Origin: UBA6912 sp963792895
GTDB taxonomy: Bacteria > Actinomycetota > Acidimicrobiia > Spongiisociales > UBA5794
Direction of reading: 5' to 3'
NCBI GenBank assembly: GCA_963792895.1
Contig: CAWBYA010000002.1
Span: 12,701 to 76,700 of the forward strand
Length of the DNA: 64,000 bases
Positions within the stretch are counted from its first letter, which is position 1; each line of letters begins with the position of its first letter. A program made the position numbers and the translations under genes. This document shows, one piece after another, positions 14,741-24,622 of the stretch. The notes beneath the pieces were generated by a model that searched no databases, was not told where the DNA came from, and saw only the letters and a list, made by a program, of their open reading frames with translations.

Positions 14741-15448
14741 CTATCCCGAGTGAGATCGATCCCCGGCTCTGCTCGTTTCGGCTCGTTCCTTGACGGCGAG
14801 CAGCATCTCGCGGCTCATCACAAAGCCAACCGGTTCCAGGAGCAGCGGTGAGAAGAAGAGCCGTTCGGCCGTTGAGGCGCCGAACCCGTTCTTCCCGCGT
14901 TCGATGAGGCGACATGCATCGGGACCTTCGGGTATGACATGGAAGGCCCACAGGGTGTCGACCGTGTGGGTTGAGGCCGCGCCCGGTGCGTCGTCTTCTG
15001 GCCGGCTGGTCAGAACCAGCGATCGGCCGGGCTCCAAGAGGGCGACGTGGAGGGGCGGTGCCGTGGGGTGGAGGCGGATGGGGTCACCGACGGTGAGTGT
15101 CTGATGTTCGGGGAGGACGAGGTCGGTGTTCGTGATGTGGCATCCGATGAGGTTCTCGAGCCTCTCGAAGGAGTAGAACCCGCCTCGTCCCTGTCCCATC
15201 TGGACGATCCAGGGCCATACTTCTTCCGCCGGTGCCGCGATCGATACGGCGCGGGTGAACTCCCATGCGGCGTCGCCGATGAGGTCCTCGCCCGCCATTG
15301 TGGGGTCCGGCTCGTTCGGGCGGGCCCCCCACCGTTTGCGCCACGAGCTGCGCCACGGCGCAAACACGTGGTAGGTGATGTGCAGAAGCGCCCACCATGT
15401 GCGCCTGAACGAGCGCTGTCTTGCGCGGGTGTGGTCCATCGGCTCCAT
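14741..15448 (-). CDS. SRPBCC-type (START-like) protein
   Basis: The 235-residue product contains WEFTRAVSIAAPAEEVWPWIVQMGQGRGGFYSFERLENLIGC, followed by LPEHQTLTVGDPIRLHP and LWAFHVIPEGPDACRLIERGKNGFG. This is a polyketide-cyclase/Bet v1-like SRPBCC barrel with the common actinobacterial signature WPWIVQMGxxRGGFYS. A basic, aromatic N-terminus (FRRTWWALLHITYHVFAPWRSSWRKRW) may be membrane-associated. The ligand is unknown. Starts at 15448 or 15439 are both possible. No operon partner is seen; the gap to 15654 holds no gene. Confidence 0.82.
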   Translation of the reverse strand: MEPMDHTRARQRSFRRTWWALLHITYHVFAPWRSSWRKRWGARPNEPDPTMAGEDLIGDAAWEFTRAVSIAAPAEEVWPWIVQMGQGRGGFYSFERLENLIGCHITNTDLVLPEHQTLTVGDPIRLHPTAPPLHVALLEPGRSLVLTSRPEDDAPGAASTHTVDTLWAFHVIPEGPDACRLIERGKNGFGASTAERLFFSPLLLEPVGFVMSREMLLAVKERAETSRAGDRSHSG

Positions 15449-15654
15449 CTTGGGCCAGATCGCTCGGACGTGCCAGGGGCCTTCCGGTACGCAATCCCGA
15501 ACCGGGTGTGTTGGAGGCGGCATCCCAAACCGGACGGCAGACTCGACGGCCTGGGCGGCTCACAGCCCCAGGGTGCTCCCCGAGTCGCTTGGCACAATAC
15601 GCGGGTATGCCTCTCGTGACGGGCGCGTCCACCCCATGGATATTCTCTTGACAT

Positions 15655-18093
15655 GGGTTGGCGACGATGGCGGGATTCGCCGCGGCCGCTCTCCTCGGTG
15701 TCGTCCCGGCGGGAGTCGCCCTGGGCGACCAGCCGCCACGCAAGGGCCAACGAAAAGGTGGCCGAGGGCCGCGCCCTCGTGGCAGCCGTGCCCAACGTGA
15801 TCGAGGACGATCCGCAGCTGGCGCTCCTGTTGTCCGTGGCAGCGGCCGATCTTCTCGGGGATGTCCCGGCTGCCGCCTCTGCGCTGCACCAGAGCATTGG
15901 CGGCGAACGCACCATCTACGAAGCCACCTGGCCCGACGACCTGGACCCGCCGAGCGTGAACGGCGACATCAGCGGTGACGGTCGGCTGCTCGCCGTCGCC
16001 GGTGCAGCGGGCAATCGCGTCGAGGTGCACGACATCGATGCGGGAGGTGTGGTGTGGAGCCACGAATTCACGCTCGAGTCTCCCGAGGACGCCGAAATCT
16101 CGGCGAAGTTCGTGAACGACGACCGTGAGCTCCTGGTCGGCGTCGGCTGGTACGACGCGGAATCGCCTCAGGTCCCACCCGAGGTCGGCCTTCATGTCTT
16201 CGACGCAATCACGGTGACGTGATTCGCAGGTTGGATGCCGGCCCGTGTGGCCCGATGGCCAATCTGCTTGGCTTCGTCCGAGAGAACAGCGACACCTTCG
16301 CAGCGATCGTTGGAGTCTCCCTGGAGTTCTTCGAAGAGTCCGGCTGCACTCTGGAGCGGGACCTCGGCCCCAGGCTCGACGCACTGCGTGTCGACGTCCT
16401 GACCGGGGACGTGACCCCGATCGTGTCCGGATGGGATATGGGCGAGACGTTGCTCACCGCCGGCATGAGCGCCGATGGGCGGCGTGCCATCATCGGCCCT
16501 GAGAGTGACGATGACCCGGCCGTGGTGATTGACATCGACAGCGGTGAAGTCATCCAGACGCTCGATTTCGCGTTCACCAACAATGTCTTCACGCTGAGCC
16601 CGGACGGCACGCTCGCTACTGCTCCTGGACCCATTGGGCTCGCCTTGTATGAGGTCGAGACGGGAGCGCTCTATCTCAATCTGCCGCCACCGCAGGCCGA
16701 AACGGTCATCGTTGGTGCGAGGTGGTCGGAGGACTCGCGCCAACTCCTGGTCTCCGACATCACCGGCACAGTCACGGTCTACGACGTCGAGACCGCTTCC
16801 GTCTTCACGACTCTTGCGTCCCCAGGGGCCAACGTGGAGCTGATTCGCATCACCGAGGATGGCCAACGTGTCGCGACCGTCACGGCGGATGGGCCGGAGG
16901 AGCCGGACCAACACGCAGCCCGAGTGTCCACCATGAACGGCAACGAAGCGGGTCGCTTCGCACCTTGTTCGCCGAGTACGGGGCCGTTCTACCTCGTGGA
17001 TGGCGTTGAGGTGCACGAAGACCTCCTAACCGTGTTCGCCATCTGCGAGGCCGGGAGAATCGGTCTGGCGAACCCGCCCGAAGCGTTCACCTATTCACGG
17101 GAGACCGGCGAACGGATTGCTCGGCACCAGGCCATCTTCCAGAACATCGACGTGGCCGACGGCAGTTTGGCCGCCATGCAGATCTGGACCGGGGGCGGCG
17201 AGTCCATCTTTGCGGGCGAGCTGGCGATCACCGACCTCCGGACAGGAGAGGTCGTCGATGTGCTGGCCGGCGTGTGCGGCTGGGAGTGGCAGAACGGACC
17301 TGATGAGTGCGCATCAGGATCGGGTACTCCTATCGTCAACACCGAGATCGCGATTTCGCCGGCCGCCGACGTCGTCGCCATTGCGAGCGAAGACGGCAAT
17401 ACAGGCCTTGCGTGGAATCGCTCATCAGGTGTGACCGCGCAGCTCGGTCGTCCCGAGTCTGAAACGGACGGCGCCGTATTCCTCGTTGAGGTCTCCGGCG
17501 ACGGGACCCGACTGGCAGCAGCACAAGAAGCGCGCATCGGCGATGCGGTCGGCACGAGGTTGTTCTTGTACTCGACAGACGACTTCAGGCTGCTGGCGGA
17601 GGTGCTCTACGAAGATACGGCGCTGGTGAAGACCGGCATCCGTTTCAGCCCGGATGGGAGCATGCTTGCGGGCAATGCGGGTGCATCAGTGGTGTTCTTC
17701 GATGCAACGACGCTCGAACAGGTTGCCGTGCTGCCCGACCCACACGAGCTGGAGATCCGCAACATCGCGTACAGCAATGACGGCTCGATGCTGGCGACCA
17801 CCGGCCTGGACGGTTTCGCACGCGTCTGGTCTCTCGACGGCCTCGAACTGCTGCATGAGATCGATGTCGGCAGCCTGGGCTCCGGAGTGGCGTTCGCCGC
17901 CGAGGACCGCCAGCTCGCTGTGCTCACCAGGCAGGAAGGGCTGCAACTGTTCCATCTGGACCACCATGCCCTGGTCGGCGAGGCCTTGGATCGGATCGTC
18001 CGGGGGTTCACAGAGGCCGAGTGCTCGGTGCAGTTCCCTGACGGCGGATGCCCGACTCTGGAGGCGCTCCGACAACAAGAAGGCGCAGCCTGA
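15655..18093 (+). pseudogene. Decayed C-terminal half of a SARP/STAND-WD40 type protein
   Basis: The region starts inside a membrane segment (MAGFAAAALLGVVPAGVALGDQ) that matches GFAAAAVVASTLAVFAL of the intact protein at 26.7-31.9 kb. It then continues with RANEKVAEGRALVAAVPNVI and DDPQLALLLSVAAADLLG, the counterpart of the intact copy's DPELSLLLALESSRGGD. A long beta-propeller follows (repeats such as GIRFSPDGSMLAGNAGASVVFFDATT and NIAYSNDGSMLATTGLDGFARVWSLDG), ending in FTEAECSVQFPDGGCP. The N-terminal regulator, kinase and ATPase parts are absent. The frame breaks near 15735 and near 16210; at the latter one G restores DAITGDVIRRLDAG. The long open part from 16219 might still be translated from GTG. 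Confidence 0.78.
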
Positions 18094-18260
18094 CTGCCCG
18101 ACGTCGAGGGTCACGGAACTCGGTCATGGCCGACGCCGGCCTGCGTATTGCCATCCGGCAGTTGCGGCTTCTTCGTGGTCGACCGCCGGCAGCTCTCGGG
18201 ACTCCTGCTCGGGTACGCTGCCGGCATGGATGTCGAATCGACGGGCACAACGGCCGTCTG

Positions 18261-18683
18261 ATGGAAACGCTCCCCATCGAGGCCCTCATCGAGGCGGCTA
18301 CTGACGTGAGCCGGAACGCGTACGTTCCCTACTCGGGCTTCCGCACCGGCGCTGCAGTGCTGACCGAGGACGGGGAGGTCCACGTCGGGGCGCTCGTCGA
18401 GAACCTGGTGTTCGGCGTCGCCATGTGCGCCGAGCGCGTTGCGCTGTTCAGTGCAGTTGCGGCCGGTTCGTCCCCACCCATCGCTCTGGCTCTCGTGGCG
18501 CCCGAGACCGCCGGGCAGCTGACCCGTCCCTGCGGACCGTGTCTCCAAGTGGCCATCGAGCTCGGTGGACCCGAGATGACGGTCATCTCGGCGCCTATCG
18601 CCGGCGGGGACCGTGGCTACGAGACGACCACGGTCGCGGACCTCGCTCCCGGCATCCCGCGCCGGAACCGTCCTTCACGCTGA
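18261..18683 (+). CDS. cdd: Cytidine deaminase
   Basis: The 140-residue protein from ATG 18261 has both zinc motifs of the CDA family: CAERVALFSAVAAG (Cys plus the catalytic Glu) near residue 55, and RPCGPCLQVAIELGG (PCxxC) near residue 92. The substrate region YVPYSGFRTGAAVLTEDGEVHVGALVEN is close to consensus. It deaminates cytidine and deoxycytidine to uridine forms in pyrimidine salvage and acts in the cytoplasm as a tetramer of such small subunits. No other salvage gene lies next to it. The C-terminus (APGIPRRNRPSR) is slightly longer than usual and overlaps the end of the reverse-strand relic. Confidence 0.88.
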   Translation: METLPIEALIEAATDVSRNAYVPYSGFRTGAAVLTEDGEVHVGALVENLVFGVAMCAERVALFSAVAAGSSPPIALALVAPETAGQLTRPCGPCLQVAIELGGPEMTVISAPIAGGDRGYETTTVADLAPGIPRRNRPSR

Positions 18684-19122
18684 CCGACGGAGCCTGGCGA
18701 CCCTCGTGCTTGGGCCAGGCTGGCAACCACCGCCATTGCCCCGGCAGGTCCATTCACCATCGCCGCCGGCGAAGGCAGATGGGAAGGCCGGGCACGTGAC
18801 TCGGTAGGTGACGTCGCCGAAGAAGCGGACCCATTCTGCCTCGGTGATGTTGCGGTCCGCCCGCCGACACCCTGCCTCCGCCAAAGCGTGGTGTCCAGGT
18901 CGCAGCGTGCCGTCTCGAACAGCGTGTTGCCCCCGGCAGGCGCCGTGACGATGGCGACCTCCTGATCGTCGTGAGCACGACGCCGCCGAGGTCGGTGCCC
19001 TGGTTGATGAAGGTCGGCGTGAACCGTGCGCTGAGGCGGTCTACCACCACGAGTCCGGTGGTGATGTCGACGAGCCGGACCTTTTGCGTACTCCCGGTGG
19101 GGCGAACGCCGGCGGCCCAGTG
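18675..19122 (-). pseudogene. C-terminal fragment of a WD40-type signalling protein
   Basis: Reverse-strand pieces in three frames read STQKVRLVDITTGLVVVDRL and FTPTFINQGTDLGGVVLT, then DDQEVAIVTAPAGGNTLF and ETARCDLDTT, then AEAGCRRADRNITEAEWVRFF and GDVTYRVTCP. The last motif (N-I/L-T-x-x-E-W-x-x-F, Cys near the end) closes many actinobacterial TIR-, SARP- or kinase-linked propeller proteins. It resembles FTEAEC and FTASEC at the ends of the two other propeller proteins here. It follows the TIR gene in the same direction after its stop at 19227, and may be the displaced tail of that or a related protein. At least two frameshifts make it non-functional as a unit. Confidence 0.6.
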
Positions 19123-19226
19123 CTGTGATCGGGGGAGTCGGCGGCGGACCATCGATCCAGAACGCGCCACCACTCGCGCCGTTTCCCTTCGCCGTGCTGC
19201 CGGCGCCGCAAGCCCGCCGCGAACGA

Positions 19227-20587
19227 CTACACCCACACGATGGCACTCACGGCGACACCCACGGGTGTCAGGAGCCATACGATCAGCCACCGCCTCTTCC
19301 AATCGAAGATCTCGGTCACGAGGTGGGCTTCGGCATTCTGGCGGTACTGCGGCGTGATGTCCTTGAGATCTCGAAGGAGCGCCGTGGAGCTGTTGCGGAG
19401 CTGCACTCGGCTCCACACGAACAGGGCGATCGTGGCTCCGGAGAGGAAGAGCCCCCAGCTGATCACCACCACGAGGACCTCGGTACGTCCTTCGATGCCT
19501 ATCGCCGTCGTCGCACGCGAGTACCCCGCGGCTGCCACGACAAGCGTGAGTCCCGCCGCCGCCACCACGGCAGCGGCGGCCCAACTCACCTGGTCCAGCT
19601 CGCTGATGATGCGGGTGCGCTTCCCCAGCTCGAACTCGTGCGCAGAAGGCGACGTCCATGCCACTCCCAGCGCCGTGAGGATCCAGGGGCCGAGGAGGAC
19701 GACGAATGACACCATCAACACCCAGGTTCGCGCGGCTCCCCACGCCAGCGGCGGTGACGTGGCGAAACCTGCGACCACCCAGGCGGCGAGCAGCAGAATG
19801 AACGCATAGGTGATCAGTACCGGTCGCCATCGGATACGCACCAACCCGCGCCCCACGAGGTGTGTCCAGAGATAGTGGTGTCCAACCACCGCCAGGCTGC
19901 TCCACAGCGCCAGTTCGATGACAACCGCGACAACCCAGGCCGTGTCGCGTTGTTGGAATCGCGCGGTCACGGCAGCGTTCCCGGGTAACGCGGTTGCCAG
20001 CATCAAACCACCGAAACCACCGAGTACCGCAGCCAGCACCGCGGCACCCGCCGGCAGTTTCCCGAGCCGATAGCGCGCGCAGGCTCGATCTCGTTTTCCA
20101 GTCCCTTGGTTCGGGCACGCTCGCGGTCGATCTCCTCGAGGTGCGACCGCAGACACTCCACCACCCCGTCGAGGTCGGAGGCTTCTGCGAACGGCACTGC
20201 ATGGAGGTCGGTGAGAGCCGCAAGGTGGTCGGGGACGTCGCGCCGGGTCAGCGGTTCGGCCCCGTCGATCAACACAGGAAGGATCCGCTTGTTCTGAGCG
20301 AGCGCACTGCTCACCTCTCGTGCCACCCAGTCTGCAGGGTCGAGGATCCTGGCTCGGCCATCGCTGCGGGGCCCAAGCCAGTTGGGTCCGATGACCGCCA
20401 CGAGGATGTCGCAGCCCCTGACCTCCTCCTCGATGGCGCCGGGGAAGTCGTCGCCGCAGCGCAGCTGGCTGTCTTGGAAGGCGGTCCTCAGATCGGTGAC
20501 CACATCGAGCTGGCGAAGCCGCTCTGCGATCCAACCCACCGCATAACGTCCGTCCGCCCGCCGGTAGCTAAGGAACACCCTCGCCAT
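19227..20587 (-). CDS. TIR-domain membrane protein, one frameshift
   Basis: From ATG 20587 the product begins MARVFLSYRRADGRYAVGWI, a TIR domain (about 1-150). It has GCDILVAVIGPNWL (strand D region) and WVAREVSSALAQNKRILPVLI, whose Glu matches the NADase catalytic position of TIR enzymes. After KGLENEIE the frame shifts near 20070. It then continues as YRLGKLPAGAAVLAAVLGGFGGLM and a domain with about six or seven hydrophobic segments, a charged stretch SSTALLRDLKDITPQYRQNAE, and a final helix WLIVWLLTPVGVAVSAIVWV. One restored base gives about 453 residues. TIR fused to a polytopic membrane domain suggests a membrane-sited immune or signalling NADase; no partner effector is visible apart from the WD40 relic downstream. 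Confidence 0.72.
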
Positions 20588-21191
20588 GCCGGGATACTAC
20601 GCAGACCGACCTCTCGACAGCCGGAGGGCGTTGAGATCGGCCTTGAACACGCGGGCCCGGGTGCCACAGGAGCGGGCGAGCGCAACCGGCGTTGAACCCT
20701 GCCCGCTCTCGACCGGACGCAGGTCGGCCGCCGAGGCTCGTACTCGCTGAGCAACCGGCAGCAAAGGAACCCGCCATGACGGGATGCGGGCCCAACATCG
20801 CCGACGCACGTGCTTCGGGCGCTGGAACGCATCGACGTGCTCACCCGGCACGCCGCTGCGCACGCGCGATCCGTGGTCGAGGCTACGGACACCTGCGCGG
20901 TATGCATCTACGAGTCCGAGGCGGATGTGTTGATGGTCCGGCGGCAACGCCTGTACAGAGATCCGCCTGGCCCTTGTGGCTGGGGGTGAGTGCTCGTTTG
21001 GTTGCGTGGAGATGTCGAGGAAGGCCGGCCACCTGGCTCCATCGCGCTGATCGCAAGAGTCTGCGGCAAGAGCAACACTGCAGAAGGCGCCTCCACTCGA
21101 GCCGTTCCAGTCGTGGAGCGGGCAGTGACCCTCCACCCGCACCGACCAGACACCGCATGACACCTTGAACCTGGTTGCAGGCCCTACTGGT
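20588..21191. other. Gap with a duplicated leader-like sequence
   Basis: No gene can be supported here. A short forward frame (20811-20987, RALERIDVLTRHAAAHARSVV then EATDTCAVCIYESEADVLMV) looks protein-like but has no RBS or known match. Bases 20941-21025 resemble 23593-23674 upstream of the nitroreductase gene: both contain GGCGGCAACGCC, then a TACAGA-ATCC block, then GTGGAGATGTCGAGGAAGG. The copy here has no intact gene behind it and probably marks a lost gene or a conserved RNA leader. Confidence 0.45.
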
Positions 21192-22040
21192 TCACGACGC
21201 TTCGGCGCCGGTGATCTCCACCACACGCTGCGGGAACGGGATCTCGACGGAGGCCGCCGCAAGAGCTTCGTGGACTGCGCGCGTCACGGCGTCGCGCACC
21301 ATCCATTGATCCGCGATGGAGGAGCCGTGCCAGAAGCGCAGGGAGAAGTTGATGCTCGAGTCGGCGAACTCGTAGGCATATGCCTGCGGCGCCGGGTCAC
21401 CCTTCACGCCCTCGACAGCCTCGAGGGTCTCGACGAGCAGCCGGCCAACGTCGCCGAGAGAGCTGCCGTACGCAACGCCGACGGACAGCGTCGTGCGCCG
21501 GATCGGCTCGGCCGTATGGTTCACGATCGGGTTCCGCCACACGGCCGAGTTGGGAATGAAGACCCGCTCGCCGTCGTACGTTCGCATCGTCAGCTCGCGC
21601 AGGCTGATGTCCTCGACGACTCCCTCGTGATCGGCGGTCGTGATCTCGTCACCCTGGCTGAACGGTCGCCGCGCCGACAAGAAGACCCCGGCGATGAAGT
21701 TCTCGAGCACCTCCTGGAAAGCGAACGCCAACGCAAGCCCGAGCAACCCGATGACGCCGAGGAACGGTGCGAGTGACACACCGACTTGCTCGGTCGCATA
21801 GAAGAACCCGAAGATGAATACGACAATCGCCGTCACCCGCCCGATCAATCGGGCAACGAACGGCGCGATCTGGGGGGTGGACAGGCGGACGATCACACGG
21901 AACGTGATCAGTGCCGCGATCGCTGCACCGAGGGTGAGCCCGCCTGCCCACAGCCAGTCGGACAGCGTCAGAGCGCCGAGCTGCTCGAGCGTTTCCGCTG
22001 CGTCTGTGTCGGTCGCGGCCATCTGATGGATGCGGATCAA
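21192..22040 (-). CDS. mscS: Small-conductance mechanosensitive channel (MscS family)
   Basis: The 282-residue protein has three membrane helices (WLWAGGLTLGAAIAALITFRVIV, IGRVTAIVVFIFGFFYATEQVGV and the pore helix GLLGLALAFAFQEVLENFIAGVFL). The MscS beta domain follows (FSQGDEITTADHEGVVEDISLRELTMRTYDGERVFIPNSAVWRNPIVNHT), then the C-terminal vestibule. It opens on membrane tension to release solutes after osmotic downshock. TTG 22040 is chosen because GAGGAG lies 6 bases upstream; ATG 22022 has no such site. It stands alone in orientation. The gap 22041-22417 to its right holds nothing that I recognise beyond room for two divergent promoters. Confidence 0.93.
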   Translation of the reverse strand: MIRIHQMAATDTDAAETLEQLGALTLSDWLWAGGLTLGAAIAALITFRVIVRLSTPQIAPFVARLIGRVTAIVVFIFGFFYATEQVGVSLAPFLGVIGLLGLALAFAFQEVLENFIAGVFLSARRPFSQGDEITTADHEGVVEDISLRELTMRTYDGERVFIPNSAVWRNPIVNHTAEPIRRTTLSVGVAYGSSLGDVGRLLVETLEAVEGVKGDPAPQAYAYEFADSSINFSLRFWHGSSIADQWMVRDAVTRAVHEALAAASVEIPFPQRVVEITGAEAS

Positions 22041-22417
22041 GCTCGGCTCCTCGTCGTCTGGTCGATCCCGGTCTTCCTACCCGCGACGGTCACGATAAAG
22101 CACACGGCAAGATGCCGGGTGACGTCGGTTCCCGGCGATCTGTTGCGGCCTCGGCTCGGCGCGGCGGCACCTGCCATGTGAGATCTCGCTGGGACCGGGC
22201 TTGGTTCTCGGCTCCGCCAGCCTGAGCGGTTTCGTGGCACGGACCGGTCAGCCTCCGAGTTGCGAGCCACTCCAACCGTCACGGCGCCGGCCCGCTGCCA
22301 AACGAGATCGGTCATTGGCAGAGGTGCGTGGCACCGGTCCTCATGTCGCAAGTTCGCTCCTAGCGCTCTCCAAGCTCCCTTGTCGACATTGTGATCCTCA
22401 CGCCAGAAAGGCACGCA

Positions 22418-23083
22418 ATGGCCACCGAACGCCGCAGCGCACTCCTCGCCATGTTCACGCTGCTCGCTGCAGCCTGTTCGCCAACCGCGGCGCTTCCCGT
22501 GGCCGAGCCAACCCCGAACGCCCCCGGCGACCCACCCAGCGTCGACTGGGGAGACTCGGGGCGGAGGGTCATCTTCGACATCGGGTGGTCGATCTACGCA
22601 TGCGACGGAGATGCTCCGCTGCTCTGCGTGGAGAAGGACGGCAGACCGGTTGGCGTCGTCGAGGCAATGGCTCACCCGATCGGGTCGTTCCCCGATCTCG
22701 ACACGGAAGAAAGCCCGCAGTCCACCCTGAGGACCTTCGCCGCAGGCTTCGTGGATTCACTGCGTCGCGACCGAGCCGAGGGCTGCGGACCCGACTACGG
22801 CTTCGCGCCGATGGCGCCGCAGCCAATCACGCTTGGCGACACACCCGGAATCTCATTCGGCTACATCGGAACCATGCGGGACGGCAGCCCGTCGGAGCTG
22901 AACCTGCAGTATGCGGCCGTCGTCGGCGACCAGATCGTCTCGATCGTGGCCATCGCCTACGACGACGAGGGTTGCCCCGGTCGCGACGACCTGAGTGGGT
23001 TCCGATCGAGTGAACTCGCTGAGTTCCGCCCGTATTTGGAGGAAGTGCTCACCACAACCCCGCTCCCCTCGTTTCGAGGGTGA
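22418..23083 (+). CDS. Putative lipoprotein of unknown function
   Basis: ATG 22418 is preceded by AGAAAGG at 7 bases. The 221-residue product has a lipoprotein signal peptide (MATERRSALLAMFTLLAAAC, lipobox LAAAC with Cys20), a Pro/Ala linker (EPTPNAPGDPPSVDWG), and a soluble domain with paired cysteines (YACDGDAPLLC, EGCGPDYG, DDEGCPG). It contains AYDDEGCPGRDDL near the end. No known family is recognised. It is likely anchored on the outside of the membrane. It is monocistronic; a perfect hairpin lies 144 bases after the stop. Confidence 0.78.
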   Translation: MATERRSALLAMFTLLAAACSPTAALPVAEPTPNAPGDPPSVDWGDSGRRVIFDIGWSIYACDGDAPLLCVEKDGRPVGVVEAMAHPIGSFPDLDTEESPQSTLRTFAAGFVDSLRRDRAEGCGPDYGFAPMAPQPITLGDTPGISFGYIGTMRDGSPSELNLQYAAVVGDQIVSIVAIAYDDEGCPGRDDLSGFRSSELAEFRPYLEEVLTTTPLPSFRG

Positions 23084-23682
23084 GTGGCTCGTCCGGAGTC
23101 GTATCGACGCAGACGTCGCCCTGATCGGTCGGCATTGCGAGATCCTGCGCACGAGATGGAAGCAGTGGCTCGGTAGCGCCACCAGATCTGTCTTGCCACA
23201 TGTCACAACGCTGGTTGTCCGGAACTCTCCGTCCTCGCAGGACGGAGGCGCTGGCTGCCCCAGCCCTGAGGCGCCACTCAGAGTGCTCGGGGATCGCCCG
23301 TTCGTGGGCTGACGTCACCGATCAGCGGACGACCGTACCGTTCCGCACGTGTCCGCTGTGCGCGACGACATCGCTGTGACGGTGGTCGAGCGCCGCTCAG
23401 GCGGTGTGTGGACGGTGCGTTGGGCCGAGATCGTCGCGTCTCCCGGAGGATCCGAACGCTTCGGCGTCGAGCTCCTCTCACTCGACGTCCGGTCGGCAGC
23501 AGGAGAATCCCGTGCTCGGCCACTGCTTCAGGAACTGTTCCTGTCAATCGCCGAGCGCCTCGTGTGGCAGCAGGCGTGGCCGAGGTCGCCCGGCGGCAAC
23601 GCCGAATACAGATCCTTCGCCTCTAGCGGTTTGGACGTGCGCGTTCGTAGGTTGGGTGGAGATGTCGAGGAAGGAGCGTGCG
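23084..23682. other. Gap with hairpin and nitroreductase leader
   Basis: A perfect hairpin CTCCGTCCT-CGC-AGGACGGAG (23227-23247) may end transcription of the lipoprotein gene, although no T-tract follows. A forward open frame from 23349 overlaps the next gene by 110 bases and shows no domain, so I do not call it. The last 80 or so bases resemble 20941-21025 (see the matching gap) and include AAGGAG (23671-23676), the RBS of the nitroreductase. Confidence 0.45.
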
Positions 23683-24459
23683 ATGAACGTACCCGCCACA
23701 TCGGAGATCTTCGACGTCATGCATTCCTGCAGGGCCATGAGGCGTTTGGACACCAAGGACGTGTCCGACGAAACGGTGCTCGAGCTGCTTGATGCTGCGA
23801 TTCGGGCGCCGAGTGGAGGCAACGCCCAGAATTGGCGATTCGTCGTCGTTCGTGACCCGGACGTCAAACATGCTCTTGGTGAGGAGGTGCGCAAGACCAT
23901 CACGTGGATGGCCGCGGTCAACGATGAACGCCTCCGTGCCGGCCGGGCCACAGGCGCCATTCCCGAGGAGGCAGAAGCCCGAGACCGACGGGCGTTCGCA
24001 GCGGTGAACTACCTCGCCGATCACTTCGACACGACTCCTGTCATCATCTGCGTATGCGTGGAACCAGACCCGACCTTGAACCGCGCCGTTCGCTCACGCC
24101 CGGCGGTGAAGGCTGCTGTTGCCCAGTACGGGGTTGCCGGCGCCGCTCGCATGGGTGCTGCCGGCTCACGTTTGAGGGAGCGCGGGATGTGGGCGAGTGC
24201 CTACCCGGCGGTGCAGAACATCCTGCTTGCCGCCAGGGCCAAGGGGCTGGGAGCAGTGATGACGACGCCGCAGATCCTGGGACCTCCCGGCCGAGTCGAG
24301 AGTGTCATCGGCTTGCCGAAGAACGTCAGGTTGGCCGCTGTGATCGCGGTTGGCTACCCAAAGGGTCGCTTTGGACCGGTACGGCGGCGCCCGGTTCACG
24401 AGTACGTGTACCGGGACCACTACGGCAGGGCAGCCCCGACCGCGGCAGCAACGGAATGA
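23683..24459 (+). CDS. Nitroreductase family protein (FMN-dependent)
   Basis: ATG 23683 follows AAGGAG by 6 bases. The 258-residue product has the nitroreductase fold: SCRAMRRLDTKDVSDETVLELLDAAIRAPSGGNAQNWRFVVVRD carries the FMN-binding Arg pair and the SGGNxQxW motif. GMWASAYPAVQNILLAARAKGLGAVMTTPQ is the dimer and flavin pocket region. The IGLPKNVRLAAVIAVGYPKGRFGPVRRRP end is standard. It uses NAD(P)H to reduce nitro groups, quinones or enals; the natural substrate is unknown. There is no operon partner. The leader upstream is partly duplicated at 20941-21025. Confidence 0.92.
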   Translation: MNVPATSEIFDVMHSCRAMRRLDTKDVSDETVLELLDAAIRAPSGGNAQNWRFVVVRDPDVKHALGEEVRKTITWMAAVNDERLRAGRATGAIPEEAEARDRRAFAAVNYLADHFDTTPVIICVCVEPDPTLNRAVRSRPAVKAAVAQYGVAGAARMGAAGSRLRERGMWASAYPAVQNILLAARAKGLGAVMTTPQILGPPGRVESVIGLPKNVRLAAVIAVGYPKGRFGPVRRRPVHEYVYRDHYGRAAPTAAATE

Positions 24460-24622
24460 AGTAGCGGGCGTCACCCGATCAGGGACCTTCGCTCACGCCC
24501 GCCCCGGTGGCGCCGGCTGTGGCGAGGGGACTGGGGAAGCGGCCCGCATGGGCGCTTGAAGCAACGCGGAGCCTGCGGACCGGTGGGCCGATCTGTGCAG
24601 CTCACCTCGAGCCGGCTTGGGT

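Noticed and set aside
20597..21262. Reverse-strand frame of 221 codons between the TIR and MscS genes
   Set aside because: The peptide has shadow-like composition, overlaps the end of mscS, and includes FLDISTQPN, which is only the antisense of the duplicated leader sequence.
23349..23792. Forward frame of 147 codons upstream of the nitroreductase
   Set aside because: It overlaps the well-supported nitroreductase by 110 bases in another frame and has no domain or RBS.
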